Positions 45,901 through 53,395 of a DNA stretch of 56,137 nt are shown here, in pieces. Numbering within the stretch: the first letter of the stretch is position 1; the number at the start of each line of letters is the position of its first letter. Made by a program: the position numbers and the translations under genes. A model generated the notes under the pieces. That model saw only the letters and a list, made by a program, of their open reading frames with translations, was not told where the DNA came from and ran no database searches. Source of the DNA: Klebsiella pneumoniae (GTDB lineage Bacteria > Myxococcota_A > UBA9042); assembly GCA_945889325.1 (NCBI GenBank), contig CAMDBH010000016.1:1-56137 (forward strand), read 5' to 3'.

Positions 45901-46038
45901 TCGGCAGGCGCTGAAGTGCAAAGGCCATTGGCTACAGCGGTCATCGTTGGCATGGTCTGGAGTACTGCGATAACGTTGTGGGTCCTGCCAGGCTTGTTGC
46001 GGTTGCTGGTCCCCGCGCCCACCGTCGGGAGAAAATAA
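42961..46038 (+). CDS. czcA: CzcA-like heavy-metal RND efflux pump
   Basis: 1025 residues, the usual length for HME-RND pumps, which export divalent or monovalent metals with proton antiport. The start MLERWIMQSVASRWLMLGLL and PLDAMPDVSNIQVAVLTNAPG are typical of the family. In membrane span 4 the proton-relay acids are spaced exactly as in CzcA: Asp396, Asp402 and Glu409 in A-I-D-F-G-F-L-V-D-G-P-I-V-M-L-E; the residue after is Ala instead of the common Asn. Two large periplasmic domains and 12 membrane spans are evident. Substrate not determined; the acid set suits Zn/Co/Cd/Ni-type rather than Cu/Ag pumps (inference). It forms one transcript with the adaptor gene. Confidence 0.93.
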   Translation: MLERWIMQSVASRWLMLGLLGVLLAAGAWAAGTLPLDAMPDVSNIQVAVLTNAPGLAPLEVERTVTTPIENALNGVPGMQDLRSTSRGGLSAVAVVFKDGTDIWHARQLVAERLRGIEAELPPQAESPQLGPVATGLGEIFVFLLRSERHSAMQLRTLLDWEIVPQLRAVPGVSEVNTFGGQLKQFQVHVNAERLKARHLTLNDVVEALRAANLNVGGGYVDRAEESYTVRGDGLLRDEHEIAAVVLRTEPDGTPVLLRHVADVHVGAALPHGVATHNGEREAVIGMVMMLLGENSHEVVAAVGNKVEQIKAHLPPGVGIDVMYDRADFVDRTLLTVLTNLAEGIGIVALVLALFLGSLRGALAVVLGIPASMAVAVIFMRVTGVTGDLMSLGAIDFGFLVDGPIVMLEAIIAATAGQRLLGSAKHKSFAMVLQSIVRPVAFAVAIILLVYLPLLGLEGVEGKMFRPMASTMAAALAGALLYSVFFLPAVLVTLVPTPADHGPKWISWLNNAYARSVPFTLRWRGPILALATILLAVAGWRFGLAGAEFVPRIFEGDIVVTIRRAPSISLTEAKRLDLMTEKVLLSFPEVVSVLGTTGRAEVAVDPVGNDNTDILVRLRPVKEWTTAADFDALSEAILQRLNAQVPSTFAGVSQPIEDLTNELISGSRADVAIQIYGPDINHLSLIAKEIGQRVAKVRGTGDCRVERPFGQPTLQATVDRPRMARYGVRVRDAFAVLEAARAGIRVGEIFEDAKRFDLRVMQPPLENSVHGLGDLFVETQQGVSVPLREVVHLTETDGLTSVRRLGRERVVRVNINLRGRDLVSWVAEAKAAVASEIHLPGSYRIEWGGQFENFERAQKRLQLVIPSVIFLIFMMLLWMFGQWRYAVAVFVLVPLSLAGGMAGLLLREMSFSLPAAVGFIALGGIGVLNGVVVATEVRRRLQLGDSLDQSIADGAIHTMRAVLTTAAVAALGFLPMALATSAGAEVQRPLATAVIVGMVWSTAITLWVLPGLLRLLVPAPTVGRK

Positions 46039-46148
46039 ACGGTGTCGGGTATTGCTATTTGCGTATTTTAACCGCGAAGGTTTTGTTGCCTCAAGGCCCG
46101 CCGCGCTGGTTTGCTCTTGGTGACGCCGCCAGCGCGGACAGTTTGGCC

Positions 46149-46183
46149 TGAGAGCGTCTGGAAAAACCTTTTCACCGCTCTCA
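46149..46183. repeat. 35-bp palindromic repeat, right copy
   Basis: It matches the copy at 39789-39823 at 33 of 35 positions; the outer TGAGAGCG/CGCTCTCA arms are identical and the inner stem is slightly weakened (GAAAA/TTTTC). It lies 110 bases after the pump gene and three bases before the end of the convergent Uma2 gene. Flanking sequences of the two copies are unrelated, so the repeat itself is the conserved unit. Confidence 0.8.
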
Positions 46184-46186
46184 GCT

Positions 46187-46780
46187 TCAATCCACCACCG
46201 GCCCCAGCAACGCCACGACCAAATCCCAGTCGATGCGCACGCCCGGCAGGACAGTAATCGGCGTTTGGCCCAGCATTTCCTGCACATCCGGCACGGTGAA
46301 CTTGGCATTTTCCAACAGATAAATCGTGACGATGCGGTCCACTGGATGCACCAGCCAGTATTCGCGCACCCCCGCGTGCTCGTAGGCCCGGCGCTTCATG
46401 ATGTGGTCGTAGCCCGCGGTCGACTGTGACAGGACTTCCACAACGAAATCAGGCGCTCCGCGCACGCCGCGCCGGTCGAACTTCTGCTTGTCACACACGA
46501 CCAAGACGTCGGGCTGCAGGACAGTTTTGACGTTCTCGTCGGCTTCATCGGCCTTCGGAAAACGCACGTCGACCGGCGCGATGGCTGCGCGACACGGTTT
46601 GCCTTGCAGCAAGTTGCGCAATTGCGCAAAGATTTCACCGGCCACATCTTGATGCGCCATGAGCGGCGCCGGCGACATCGCGTAAGCAACGCCGTCAATC
46701 AGTTCGAAACGCTGGTCTTCGCCCCACGTCAGGTAATCGCCGTAAGTGTGTTGAAAATCATCGCGTTGTGCTAAGCCCAT
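46187..46780 (-). CDS. Uma2-family (DUF820) putative endonuclease
   Basis: 197 residues. The family adopts a PD-(D/E)xK restriction-endonuclease fold; its biological role is unclear. Typical segments are RFELIDGVAYAMSPAPLMAHQ (in part ELIDGVAYAMSPAP), QPDVLVVCD, APDFVVEVLSQSTAGYDHIM, KRRAYEHAGVREYWLVHPVD and a final TVLPGVRIDWDLVVALL. The catalytic pattern D-x-n-E-V-L with the downstream Lys is present. Such genes are often scattered in multiple copies and may move between genomes. The start is two bases after the stop of a possible small exported peptide. Confidence 0.88.
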   Translation of the reverse strand: MGLAQRDDFQHTYGDYLTWGEDQRFELIDGVAYAMSPAPLMAHQDVAGEIFAQLRNLLQGKPCRAAIAPVDVRFPKADEADENVKTVLQPDVLVVCDKQKFDRRGVRGAPDFVVEVLSQSTAGYDHIMKRRAYEHAGVREYWLVHPVDRIVTIYLLENAKFTVPDVQEMLGQTPITVLPGVRIDWDLVVALLGPVVD

Positions 46781-46783
46781 TGT

Positions 46784-46927
46784 TCACCTCGGCCCCTTGG
46801 GCGCGTTACCAGTTTGCCGCGTCGACTCGGCGGCGTCAATCGGAAAAAAGGTGTCGCGGGACCGCTTTGAAGCCGATACGTGCGATGCGAGCAAGGCAAA
46901 CGCGCAGACGAAGATTGCGGACGTCAT
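46784..46927 (-). CDS. Possible small exported peptide upstream of Uma2
   Basis: A 47-residue frame from the ATG at 46927: MTSAIFVCAFALLASHVSAS has the shape of a short signal peptide, followed by a polar tail (KRSRDTFFPIDAAESTRQTG). GGGAG lies about nine bases upstream, and the stop is three bases before the Uma2 ATG, so both could be read from one message. It is too short for certainty and no family is recognised. Confidence 0.35.
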   Translation of the reverse strand: MTSAIFVCAFALLASHVSASKRSRDTFFPIDAAESTRQTGNAPKGPR

Positions 46928-47137
46928 CGCACAAAGCTCCCTGATTTAATTCACTAGTCCCACTTTTTCAAGATGTGAAACGGTTAACTTATTTATATTA
47001 TTCAACTAAATATCAATTTCGACGACCATCATGCTGTCAAGCGCATAACCGAGGCATCTGGATTTAATCCTAGCTCGACCGAAATGTCTTGGACCTGCCT
47101 GCGGAGCAACGTGCGCAAACTTCAAGTTGCGACCACC
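46928..47137. other. AT-rich non-coding gap
   Basis: No gene. The part at 46960-47030 is clearly richer in A and T than the rest of the window (TTATTTATATTATTCAACTA) and could hold a promoter for the minus-strand small peptide and Uma2 genes; on the minus strand TTGAAA, 17 bases, TAAATC is a weak candidate pair. A hairpin-like CGCAAACTTCAAGTTGCG lies at about 47113-47130 near the end of the next gene, with no T-run. Confidence 0.35.
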
Positions 47138-50100
47138 CTAAGGCGTAGTAATCACAACCTTACCTTCCGCTTGATTCTGGCCCGCCTGCATCACCGCATT
47201 GGCTCCAGCAGCGTAGGAACCACCGCCACCACCCGCAGGATGGCCCGACCAATAGCCCGCCATTCCACCGCTATAGCCGCCGCCGCCGCCTGCACGCACG
47301 ACGTTGTCAGAGCCCATACCGCCACCGCAGCCAAAACCGCCGTGACCGGTGGTCGGATATTGGCCGTTGTAGCCGGGGTTGGCACCCAAACCGCCCGCGC
47401 CGCCCGCGACAAAGCTTTGGCCGCCCTTGCTTTGGCCGCCGTAGCCGTCGCCGCCTTTGGTCAGCAAGCCGCCGCCGGCAGAGCCGTAATCGCCGCCGCC
47501 GCCCGACAAATTGCCGCCGTTGCCGTTCATCGCACCCGGTTGGCCGTTGGTGCTGGCGCCGGTGTTGCCGCCGGTGCCGTCTTGGAAGGGCGCCGCCGCG
47601 TACACTTCACCACCACCGCCGCCACCGCCGATAACCAAAGGCGTATTGTCCACTTTGGTCACAAACGAGCCGCCGCCGCCACCGCTGCCGCAGTACGGAT
47701 TGTTGCTGGAACAAGCTTGAAACAAGCCCGGCTGGCCGACCAGAATCTTGATTTGCTGCCCCTGCGCCAACACCACTTCCGCATACGCCCGCGCGCCCTT
47801 GCCGCCCAAATTGCCGATTAAGTTTGCGGGGCCACCCTGCGCACCAAAGGCTTCAATCTTGTAAGTGCCCGCAGACGGCGCTGTCCAAAATTGAATGCCA
47901 GCGGTTACCGTAACTTTGCCCGCCAATTGCCCGCCGAGGTATTCCGTATCGCATTGGCCTTGTGACGGTCCCGTCGGCCCGGTCTGTTTGCACGGCGTAA
48001 AGGTCAGTTTTGTGCCCGGCGGCAGCGAGTTATTTGGCACGCAAGCGCCGACAACGCACCAGTTTTGGCCGCCGCAAGGGGTCTTGTCCACGACGTTGGC
48101 GACTTGGCAGCCCTTGACGCCATCGCAGGTGTCGAGGGTGCACGGATTTAGATCGTCGCAAACCACTGCTTTCTTAATGCAATTGAAGTTTTTGCACACT
48201 TCGCCCGTCGTGCACGCATCGCCGTCGGGACACAGCACTACATTGGCCGCATTGACACAACCCGTGCTGGGGTCACAGCTATCGTCGCTGCACACGTTGC
48301 CGTCGTCGCAGTTGACCGGAGCGCCGCCGCACTTGCCGTTCTTGCACGCGTCTGCGTCGGTGCATTTGCTGCTGTCGTCGCACGGCACGCTGTTGTTGAG
48401 CGCCACGCAGCCCTTCTTGGGATCGCAGGAGTCATTGGTGCACAAGTTGCCGTCGTTGCAACTCACGACGCTGCCTTCACAATCGCCGAATTTACAAATG
48501 TCATCTTTGGTGCAGGCGTTGGCGTCATCGCAAGCCTTGCTGTTAAAGTTCGGATTGCAACCCTTGACTTTGTCACACAAATCATCGGTGCAAGGGTTGT
48601 TGTCGTTGCATTCCTTGGCGATGCCGAGCGAACAAATGCCGCCCTTGCAGTTGTCGCCCAAAGTGCAGACATTGCCGTCATCACACGGAGTTCCGTTCAT
48701 GCCAAGGGCATCATAAACGCAGTTGCCGCTTTGCTTGTTGCAACTGTCGGCCGTGCACAACACGTTGTCTTCGCAGACCTTTACTACACCGGAGACGCAC
48801 AGGCTCGCGGCGCAAGTGTCGCTTTGGGTGCAAGCGTCACCATCGCTGCAGGGCGAGGTGTTGGCCTTGTGCGCGCAGCCCGTTTGGCCGTCGCAGCTGT
48901 CATTGGTGCAAGGGTTGCCGTCGTCGCAATTGACGACTTTTCCCTGACATATCCCATCATTGCATCCGTCATTTTCAGAACACGCGTCGCCGTCGTTGCA
49001 AGGTGCGCCCGCCACTTTGTTCTTATATTCGCACTTGCCGCTGCCGAGGTTGCACACGCCCGTGTTGCACGCCGCGCCCGATTCGCACACTTTGGGCGCG
49101 CCCTTGACGCATTGGCCTGTCTTGCACAAGTCTCCGATTGTACAGGGGTTATCGTCGTTGCACGCGATGCCTTCCAAATTGGTCGTGCTGCAACCGGTCA
49201 CCGGATCGCAACTGTTGCCGGTGCAAGGGTTGTCGTCATCGCAACTGATGACTTTGCCTATGCAATCTCCGCCTTTGCACGAATCGCTCTGAGTACAAAC
49301 GCTGCTGTCGTCGCAAGGCAAGTTGTCCTGCAACGCTTTGGCGACGCATTTGCCCGAAGCACTGTTACAACTAACCGAACTACAAGCATTTTTGTTCTCA
49401 CACACCACCTCTTTGCCCGGGCTGCACACGCTGCCGACACAATGATCGGCTGCGGTGCACGCATCGCCGTCGGCGTCGCACAATTTGCCATCGTCGACCG
49501 TTTTGGTGCAACCACTGGCAGGGTCACAGGAATCGCTTGTGCATGGGTTGCCATCGTCGCAGACTTTGCCCGGCCCCGGCACGCAAATGCCTTGTTTACA
49601 TTGATCGTTGTCAGTGCAGGCGTTCTTATCAGCGTCGCACGGCACGTTGTTCAACTTGTTGTACTGGCATCCCGCTTGTGGATCGCAGGTGCCCACATTG
49701 CAACTGCCCCCAGCATCGCAAGTATTTTCATCGGTTTGCCCATCGCAGTCGTTGTCTTTGCCGTCGCAGACCTCGACATCGAGCGCAGGCGCCGCGCACG
49801 TCGTCAGCCCGCTCGCTCCGCACGCGCGCACACCTGCGCACTTGCCCACGAGTTCACCCTTGTCGTTTTTATGCTCAATAAAACAGCTAGTTTGCGCCTT
49901 CTGCGCTTTGGCCAAATCACTGCAAGTGCATTCACCGTATTTCAATTCCGGCGCGGTTGAAGTCTTCACACACTGCTTAACTGGGGCGCCTTCAACGGAA
50001 TTTACCGATTGACAGCCATACCCCGCCGCACAATCGCCATCAGCGCCACACGCCGTGCCGCAAAAATTGCCCTGCCCGCCCTCATTGATGCAAGCGGCAT

Positions 50101-50602
50101 CGCTATTGCCCAACGTCTGACAATCCTTTGATTTCACGCAAGGATCGCACAGGTGAATAAACTTAGGGACGCAAATGGTCACCGAATCGCCGCCATTGCC
50201 ATTGATCAACGCGCACTTGAAGCCTTCTTCGCACTTGTCGACACAAGGCGTAGCGCATACTTTGCCGGTGCCGATTTCAATGCACTGCGCATTGTCACAA
50301 TCACCATTTTCCTTGCAACTACAGGCAGGTCCACCTGGACACTTGCTTTGGCCATCCGGTACTGCCGCATCGGCTTGCGCATCGCCAGCGACCACAGCAT
50401 CCGGCGCGCCAATTTCTGCGCCTGCGCTGTCCGGCACCGCCTTGCCAGTATCAGCGCCGGCCAAATCCGCCAAAGCCGTGTCATCAACCGCAGCTGCACC
50501 ATCTCCGCCCGACGCCGCGCCCGTTGTCGCGCCACATCCGCCAACAAAAAGCGCCCAAACAACCAAAACTACCGATTTTTGCCAAACTTTTTTTTCAGAC
50601 AT
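47138..50602 (-). CDS. Giant Cys-rich repeat lipoprotein with ALK-type glycine-rich domain
   Basis: 1154 residues from the ATG at 50602 (GGAG six bases upstream; the longer frame adds six residues). The signal VVLVVWALFVGGC makes it a lipoprotein (Cys23). After a Gly/Ala/Asp linker and Cys-rich segments (CPGGPACSCKENGDCDNAQC) comes one MopE motif (CDGKDNDCDGQTDENTC) and about ten repeats of 35-45 residues built around C-D-D-x-N-P-C-T-x-D-S-C-D-x-x-x-G-C, resembling the CTDC repeats of slime-mould proteins. The C-terminal 230 residues form a glycine-rich domain (FWTAPSAGTYKIEAFGAQGG; SGGGGGSFVTKVDNTPLVIG) like that of ALK/LTK receptors. Expected outside the cell on the outer membrane; adhesion or matrix function is a guess. 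Repeats could vary in number by recombination. Confidence 0.87.
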   Translation of the reverse strand: MSEKKVWQKSVVLVVWALFVGGCGATTGAASGGDGAAAVDDTALADLAGADTGKAVPDSAGAEIGAPDAVVAGDAQADAAVPDGQSKCPGGPACSCKENGDCDNAQCIEIGTGKVCATPCVDKCEEGFKCALINGNGGDSVTICVPKFIHLCDPCVKSKDCQTLGNSDAACINEGGQGNFCGTACGADGDCAAGYGCQSVNSVEGAPVKQCVKTSTAPELKYGECTCSDLAKAQKAQTSCFIEHKNDKGELVGKCAGVRACGASGLTTCAAPALDVEVCDGKDNDCDGQTDENTCDAGGSCNVGTCDPQAGCQYNKLNNVPCDADKNACTDNDQCKQGICVPGPGKVCDDGNPCTSDSCDPASGCTKTVDDGKLCDADGDACTAADHCVGSVCSPGKEVVCENKNACSSVSCNSASGKCVAKALQDNLPCDDSSVCTQSDSCKGGDCIGKVISCDDDNPCTGNSCDPVTGCSTTNLEGIACNDDNPCTIGDLCKTGQCVKGAPKVCESGAACNTGVCNLGSGKCEYKNKVAGAPCNDGDACSENDGCNDGICQGKVVNCDDGNPCTNDSCDGQTGCAHKANTSPCSDGDACTQSDTCAASLCVSGVVKVCEDNVLCTADSCNKQSGNCVYDALGMNGTPCDDGNVCTLGDNCKGGICSLGIAKECNDNNPCTDDLCDKVKGCNPNFNSKACDDANACTKDDICKFGDCEGSVVSCNDGNLCTNDSCDPKKGCVALNNSVPCDDSSKCTDADACKNGKCGGAPVNCDDGNVCSDDSCDPSTGCVNAANVVLCPDGDACTTGEVCKNFNCIKKAVVCDDLNPCTLDTCDGVKGCQVANVVDKTPCGGQNWCVVGACVPNNSLPPGTKLTFTPCKQTGPTGPSQGQCDTEYLGGQLAGKVTVTAGIQFWTAPSAGTYKIEAFGAQGGPANLIGNLGGKGARAYAEVVLAQGQQIKILVGQPGLFQACSSNNPYCGSGGGGGSFVTKVDNTPLVIGGGGGGGEVYAAAPFQDGTGGNTGASTNGQPGAMNGNGGNLSGGGGDYGSAGGGLLTKGGDGYGGQSKGGQSFVAGGAGGLGANPGYNGQYPTTGHGGFGCGGGMGSDNVVRAGGGGGYSGGMAGYWSGHPAGGGGGSYAAGANAVMQAGQNQAEGKVVITTP

Positions 50603-50745
50603 TTGTTCTCCACACCGCACAAGTTTGTTCGACCAGGCGCTTATCGCATCGGCCGCCTTCCTTCGTTCTACGTACGCCGCAGGTTCAGGTCAAGGTTTGG
50701 CCCGATTCGCCTTCCGCGACGGCGTCGGGCGTCAGCCCCGTCGCA
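50603..50745. promoter_or_regulatory. Upstream region of the giant lipoprotein gene
   Basis: It holds the ribosome-binding site (GGAG) and presumably the promoter of the minus-strand lipoprotein gene. No clear promoter boxes or operators were found. Its right part runs into the hairpin-rich repeat. Confidence 0.35.
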
Positions 50746-51013
50746 CTTGCAGCCGCGAAGCGGGAGCTCCTTTGCGCTCCACGGCAAATCCGCCGGTGGG
50801 AAAAGCGACACGAAGGGACCACGCGAGGCAAACGCCCGCCGCAGGCGCGCCGCCCGCAGGGCAAAGACGCCACCGCCTGCAAGGCAGCACCCGCAAAGAG
50901 CGTTTGCGGCGGACGGCAGGCACGGAGACCCGCCGCTACACAAACTTATAAATAATCAATGCCTTGTGCAGCAAACGCCACCGGCCTGCAAGGCATGACG
51001 CCCAGCGCAGCGC
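50746..51013. repeat. Hairpin-dense intergenic repeat, copy B
   Basis: The 20-base module at 50746-50765 is identical to 17833-17852, and 50835-51013 matches 18084-18265 at about nine positions in ten. Several hairpins persist (CCGC-GAA-GCGG; CCGCAAA...TTTGCGG; GGCCTGCAAGGC), while the middle is about 160 bases shorter than in copy A and unrelated there. It ends against the stop codon of the P450 gene (TTA at 51014-51016), just as copy A ends against that of the AAA+ gene. Confidence 0.75.
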
Positions 51014-52348
51014 TTACGCGGACACAAACTCAATTCTAGTGCCCGGCGCAGGATGCGTCAACGGCAAATAGCGTGTTTTCGGCCACTTGCCGACCAGCTG
51101 CGGCCTCAGCTTGTGCTCATTTAGCGTGCGTGCGAACGCCACCGCGAACTGGACGGCTTCCATCCAAGCCACATGATACCCAAGACAAAAATGCGGTCCA
51201 GCGCCAAATTGCGACAATTCAATCGGCGTCAAATTGACCTTCTTCTCCAGCCAACGGCCGACACGAAATTCCGTCGGATTGTCATAGACATTGGGGTCTT
51301 GCGCCAGCAACGTCAGCGGGATCATGATGTCCGTGCCGATCGGCACCGTGCGCCCTTCAATTTGCAGATCACCCGTGACGCGCCGGCTGTCTTGCGGCAC
51401 CGGCGGATGTATGCGCAAACATTCGCGAAACAGCGCTTCAGCCAGTGGAAAATTTTTCAATTCCTTGACCGTTTTGGGCACACCGTCACCGGCCATGGCT
51501 TCTAGCTGCAAGTCATCCCACAGTTTTTTGTCCTGCGTCAGGTGCAGCGCCATCCACGCCATCGTCGACGCAGTCGTTTCATGGCCCGCCAACGCCAACA
51601 GCCGCAAATTCGGGATCAATTCGTGATCTGCCAACGGCTTGCCGTCCTCGTCGACAGCGCGCGCCAGATCGGCCAGCAGGCCTTTGGCGTCTGGATTGGC
51701 CCGCGATTGTTCCAGCAGTTTTTGCAGGCGCGCGTCCAACCATGTGCGCGCCCTCTTGCCGCGCCAACGCGGTGTGCCTATGAACTCAAAAGGGATATTG
51801 ATCGCCGCCAGCACATATTCCTCGTATTGGTGCCGCCATTGCGACAGGTCGGCTTCTGGAATGCCGATCATGCGAAAAATTAGGTTGAGAGCCAATTCCC
51901 GGGTTTCGCGCAGCACTCGGATCTGTTTGAGGTCGACCCAAGTGTTTACCCGCGCTTGGATCAACTCCGCCAAAATCGGCCCGACTTCGGCGGCCGTCAG
52001 CCCCCGCGGCGTAAATGAACCCTGCATCGCGCCGCGCATGTGGCGGTGCGCCTCACCGTCCTTGGCGATCATGGTGCCACCCAAGAATGGCTCAGCAATT
52101 ATCTCAAAATGTGACGAAGTCGTGGCTTTGTTTAACAGCGCCGTCATGACATCGGATGAAGCCCAGACCAGCGAATACACGCCAAAACCGCCGTACACCC
52201 AAAAAACGTTGCCCATGTCGCGCTGGCCGTCGCGAAACAACGCTTCGACATCGAGGAGCATTTTGGGCAGATGACCGACAATCGGCCAACGGCTGTGCAG
52301 CATGGGAAAACCGCTGCGCATAACTGGGGAATTGCGACGAGCGAGCAT
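51014..52348 (-). CDS. Cytochrome P450
   Basis: 444 residues, soluble (no membrane anchor), as usual for bacterial P450s. These haem monooxygenases insert oxygen into organic substrates. The I-helix oxygen-binding motif AGHETT is at 254-259, the K-helix E-x-x-R at Glu309-Arg312 (FRECLRIHPPVP), and the haem-binding loop FGAGPHFCLG at 381-390 with Cys388 as axial ligand. The overall layout (H-x-x-x-R at HRHMRG, PERF-like region FRVGRWL) suits the CYP102/CYP4-like class. Substrate unknown. It lies 27 bases downstream of the epimerase gene, suggesting a shared pathway. Redox partners are not adjacent; a ferredoxin is encoded 16 kb away. Confidence 0.94.
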   Translation of the reverse strand: MLARRNSPVMRSGFPMLHSRWPIVGHLPKMLLDVEALFRDGQRDMGNVFWVYGGFGVYSLVWASSDVMTALLNKATTSSHFEIIAEPFLGGTMIAKDGEAHRHMRGAMQGSFTPRGLTAAEVGPILAELIQARVNTWVDLKQIRVLRETRELALNLIFRMIGIPEADLSQWRHQYEEYVLAAINIPFEFIGTPRWRGKRARTWLDARLQKLLEQSRANPDAKGLLADLARAVDEDGKPLADHELIPNLRLLALAGHETTASTMAWMALHLTQDKKLWDDLQLEAMAGDGVPKTVKELKNFPLAEALFRECLRIHPPVPQDSRRVTGDLQIEGRTVPIGTDIMIPLTLLAQDPNVYDNPTEFRVGRWLEKKVNLTPIELSQFGAGPHFCLGYHVAWMEAVQFAVAFARTLNEHKLRPQLVGKWPKTRYLPLTHPAPGTRIEFVSA

Positions 52349-52375
52349 GTGGGATCCTTGAGGCCAAAAATCACC

Positions 52376-53392
52376 TCAGTCGTTGTTTGCCTGCGCAGCG
52401 GCGGGCAGCAAAGCCCGCGAAAGCTTGGCATTTTGCGCAAACCAAGCCATGGCGTCGGCAATGGTCGTCTGCGGCGGCCGGACGGTATAGCCGAGATCCG
52501 TTTCAGAATTTACCCGTGAGAACAGACAATTGGAACGCAGAATTTTCAACGAAGCCGGCGTGTACAGGGGCCGCGTGCCGCTCAGCTTGGCCCACAATTC
52601 GGCAAGCGGCGCGCTGAATTGGGCCAGCCACATCGGCGCCATCAGGCGCGGCGCCGACCGACCAGTGGCCTGCGTCAACATCTGGCCAATTTGGCGCATC
52701 GTCAGGACATGACCGGTGAGAAAATAGCGCTTGCCTGCTTGTCCTTTAATTTCCGCGGCTAATGCACCCGCGACCACGTCGCGCACGTCGACAAAATCGT
52801 ACTTCCCGTCGACCAAACTCGGCAAAGTGCCGTTGTGCATCCGGATCAGCGCATCGCCCATAAACGACGGCATGAAATCGTTTGGCCCCATCACGCCCGA
52901 AGGACTGCAAATTACAGCATTTAACCCGTTTGCGATGCCGGCTTGGACAACTTTTTCCCCTTCCGATTTCGAGCGATCGTAAGGTAAATCATGGGCTTGA
53001 TCGGCTGGCGGGCCGTCTTCGGCAATCGGCTGCCCCAATGGCGGTGTCCGCAGTGCGTGTACTGAACTAAAGTGAACCAAGCGCTTGATCTTGTGACGCA
53101 AACACGCATCGACCACCGCGCGCGGGCCATCGATGTTGAGATGCACCAGCGGGTCGTGACCGGACTTGATGGAAATGTGCGCGGCAAGATTGTAGACCAC
53201 ATCACAACCGTCCAGCAGCTTGTCCAGCGCCGCGGGATCCCGCACATCACCTTGAATTTGCTCGATATCTAAGCCGTCAACCGACTTGTGCGGATGAAAG
53301 ACCAAAAGTTTTGGCTTGCGCCCCTGCGCCAAAATCGCCCGCGTCAGATTGGCGCCGATATGCCCAGTACCGCCGGTAATTGCTACTTTCAT
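52376..53392 (-). CDS. NAD(P)-dependent epimerase/dehydratase (extended SDR)
   Basis: 338 residues. The Rossmann motif GGTGHIG is at 7-13, the catalytic Tyr138 and Lys142 in YDRSK, with Ser in VHFSSVHA and the N-x-A-A pattern YNLAAHIS. CSPSGVMGPNDF and DFVDVRDVVAGAL place it near dihydroflavonol reductase / 3-beta-hydroxysteroid-type members rather than sugar epimerases. Together with the P450 just downstream it could act on a lipid, steroid-like or polyketide substrate (inference). Its start lies three bases after the stop of the lysozyme gene. Confidence 0.92.
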   Translation of the reverse strand: MKVAITGGTGHIGANLTRAILAQGRKPKLLVFHPHKSVDGLDIEQIQGDVRDPAALDKLLDGCDVVYNLAAHISIKSGHDPLVHLNIDGPRAVVDACLRHKIKRLVHFSSVHALRTPPLGQPIAEDGPPADQAHDLPYDRSKSEGEKVVQAGIANGLNAVICSPSGVMGPNDFMPSFMGDALIRMHNGTLPSLVDGKYDFVDVRDVVAGALAAEIKGQAGKRYFLTGHVLTMRQIGQMLTQATGRSAPRLMAPMWLAQFSAPLAELWAKLSGTRPLYTPASLKILRSNCLFSRVNSETDLGYTVRPPQTTIADAMAWFAQNAKLSRALLPAAAQANND

Positions 53393-53395
53393 GGC

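Noticed and set aside
48731..49960. Plus-strand frame of 409 codons opposite the Cys-rich repeat lipoprotein
   Set aside because: It mirrors the repeats of the real gene, with no start signal or family likeness.
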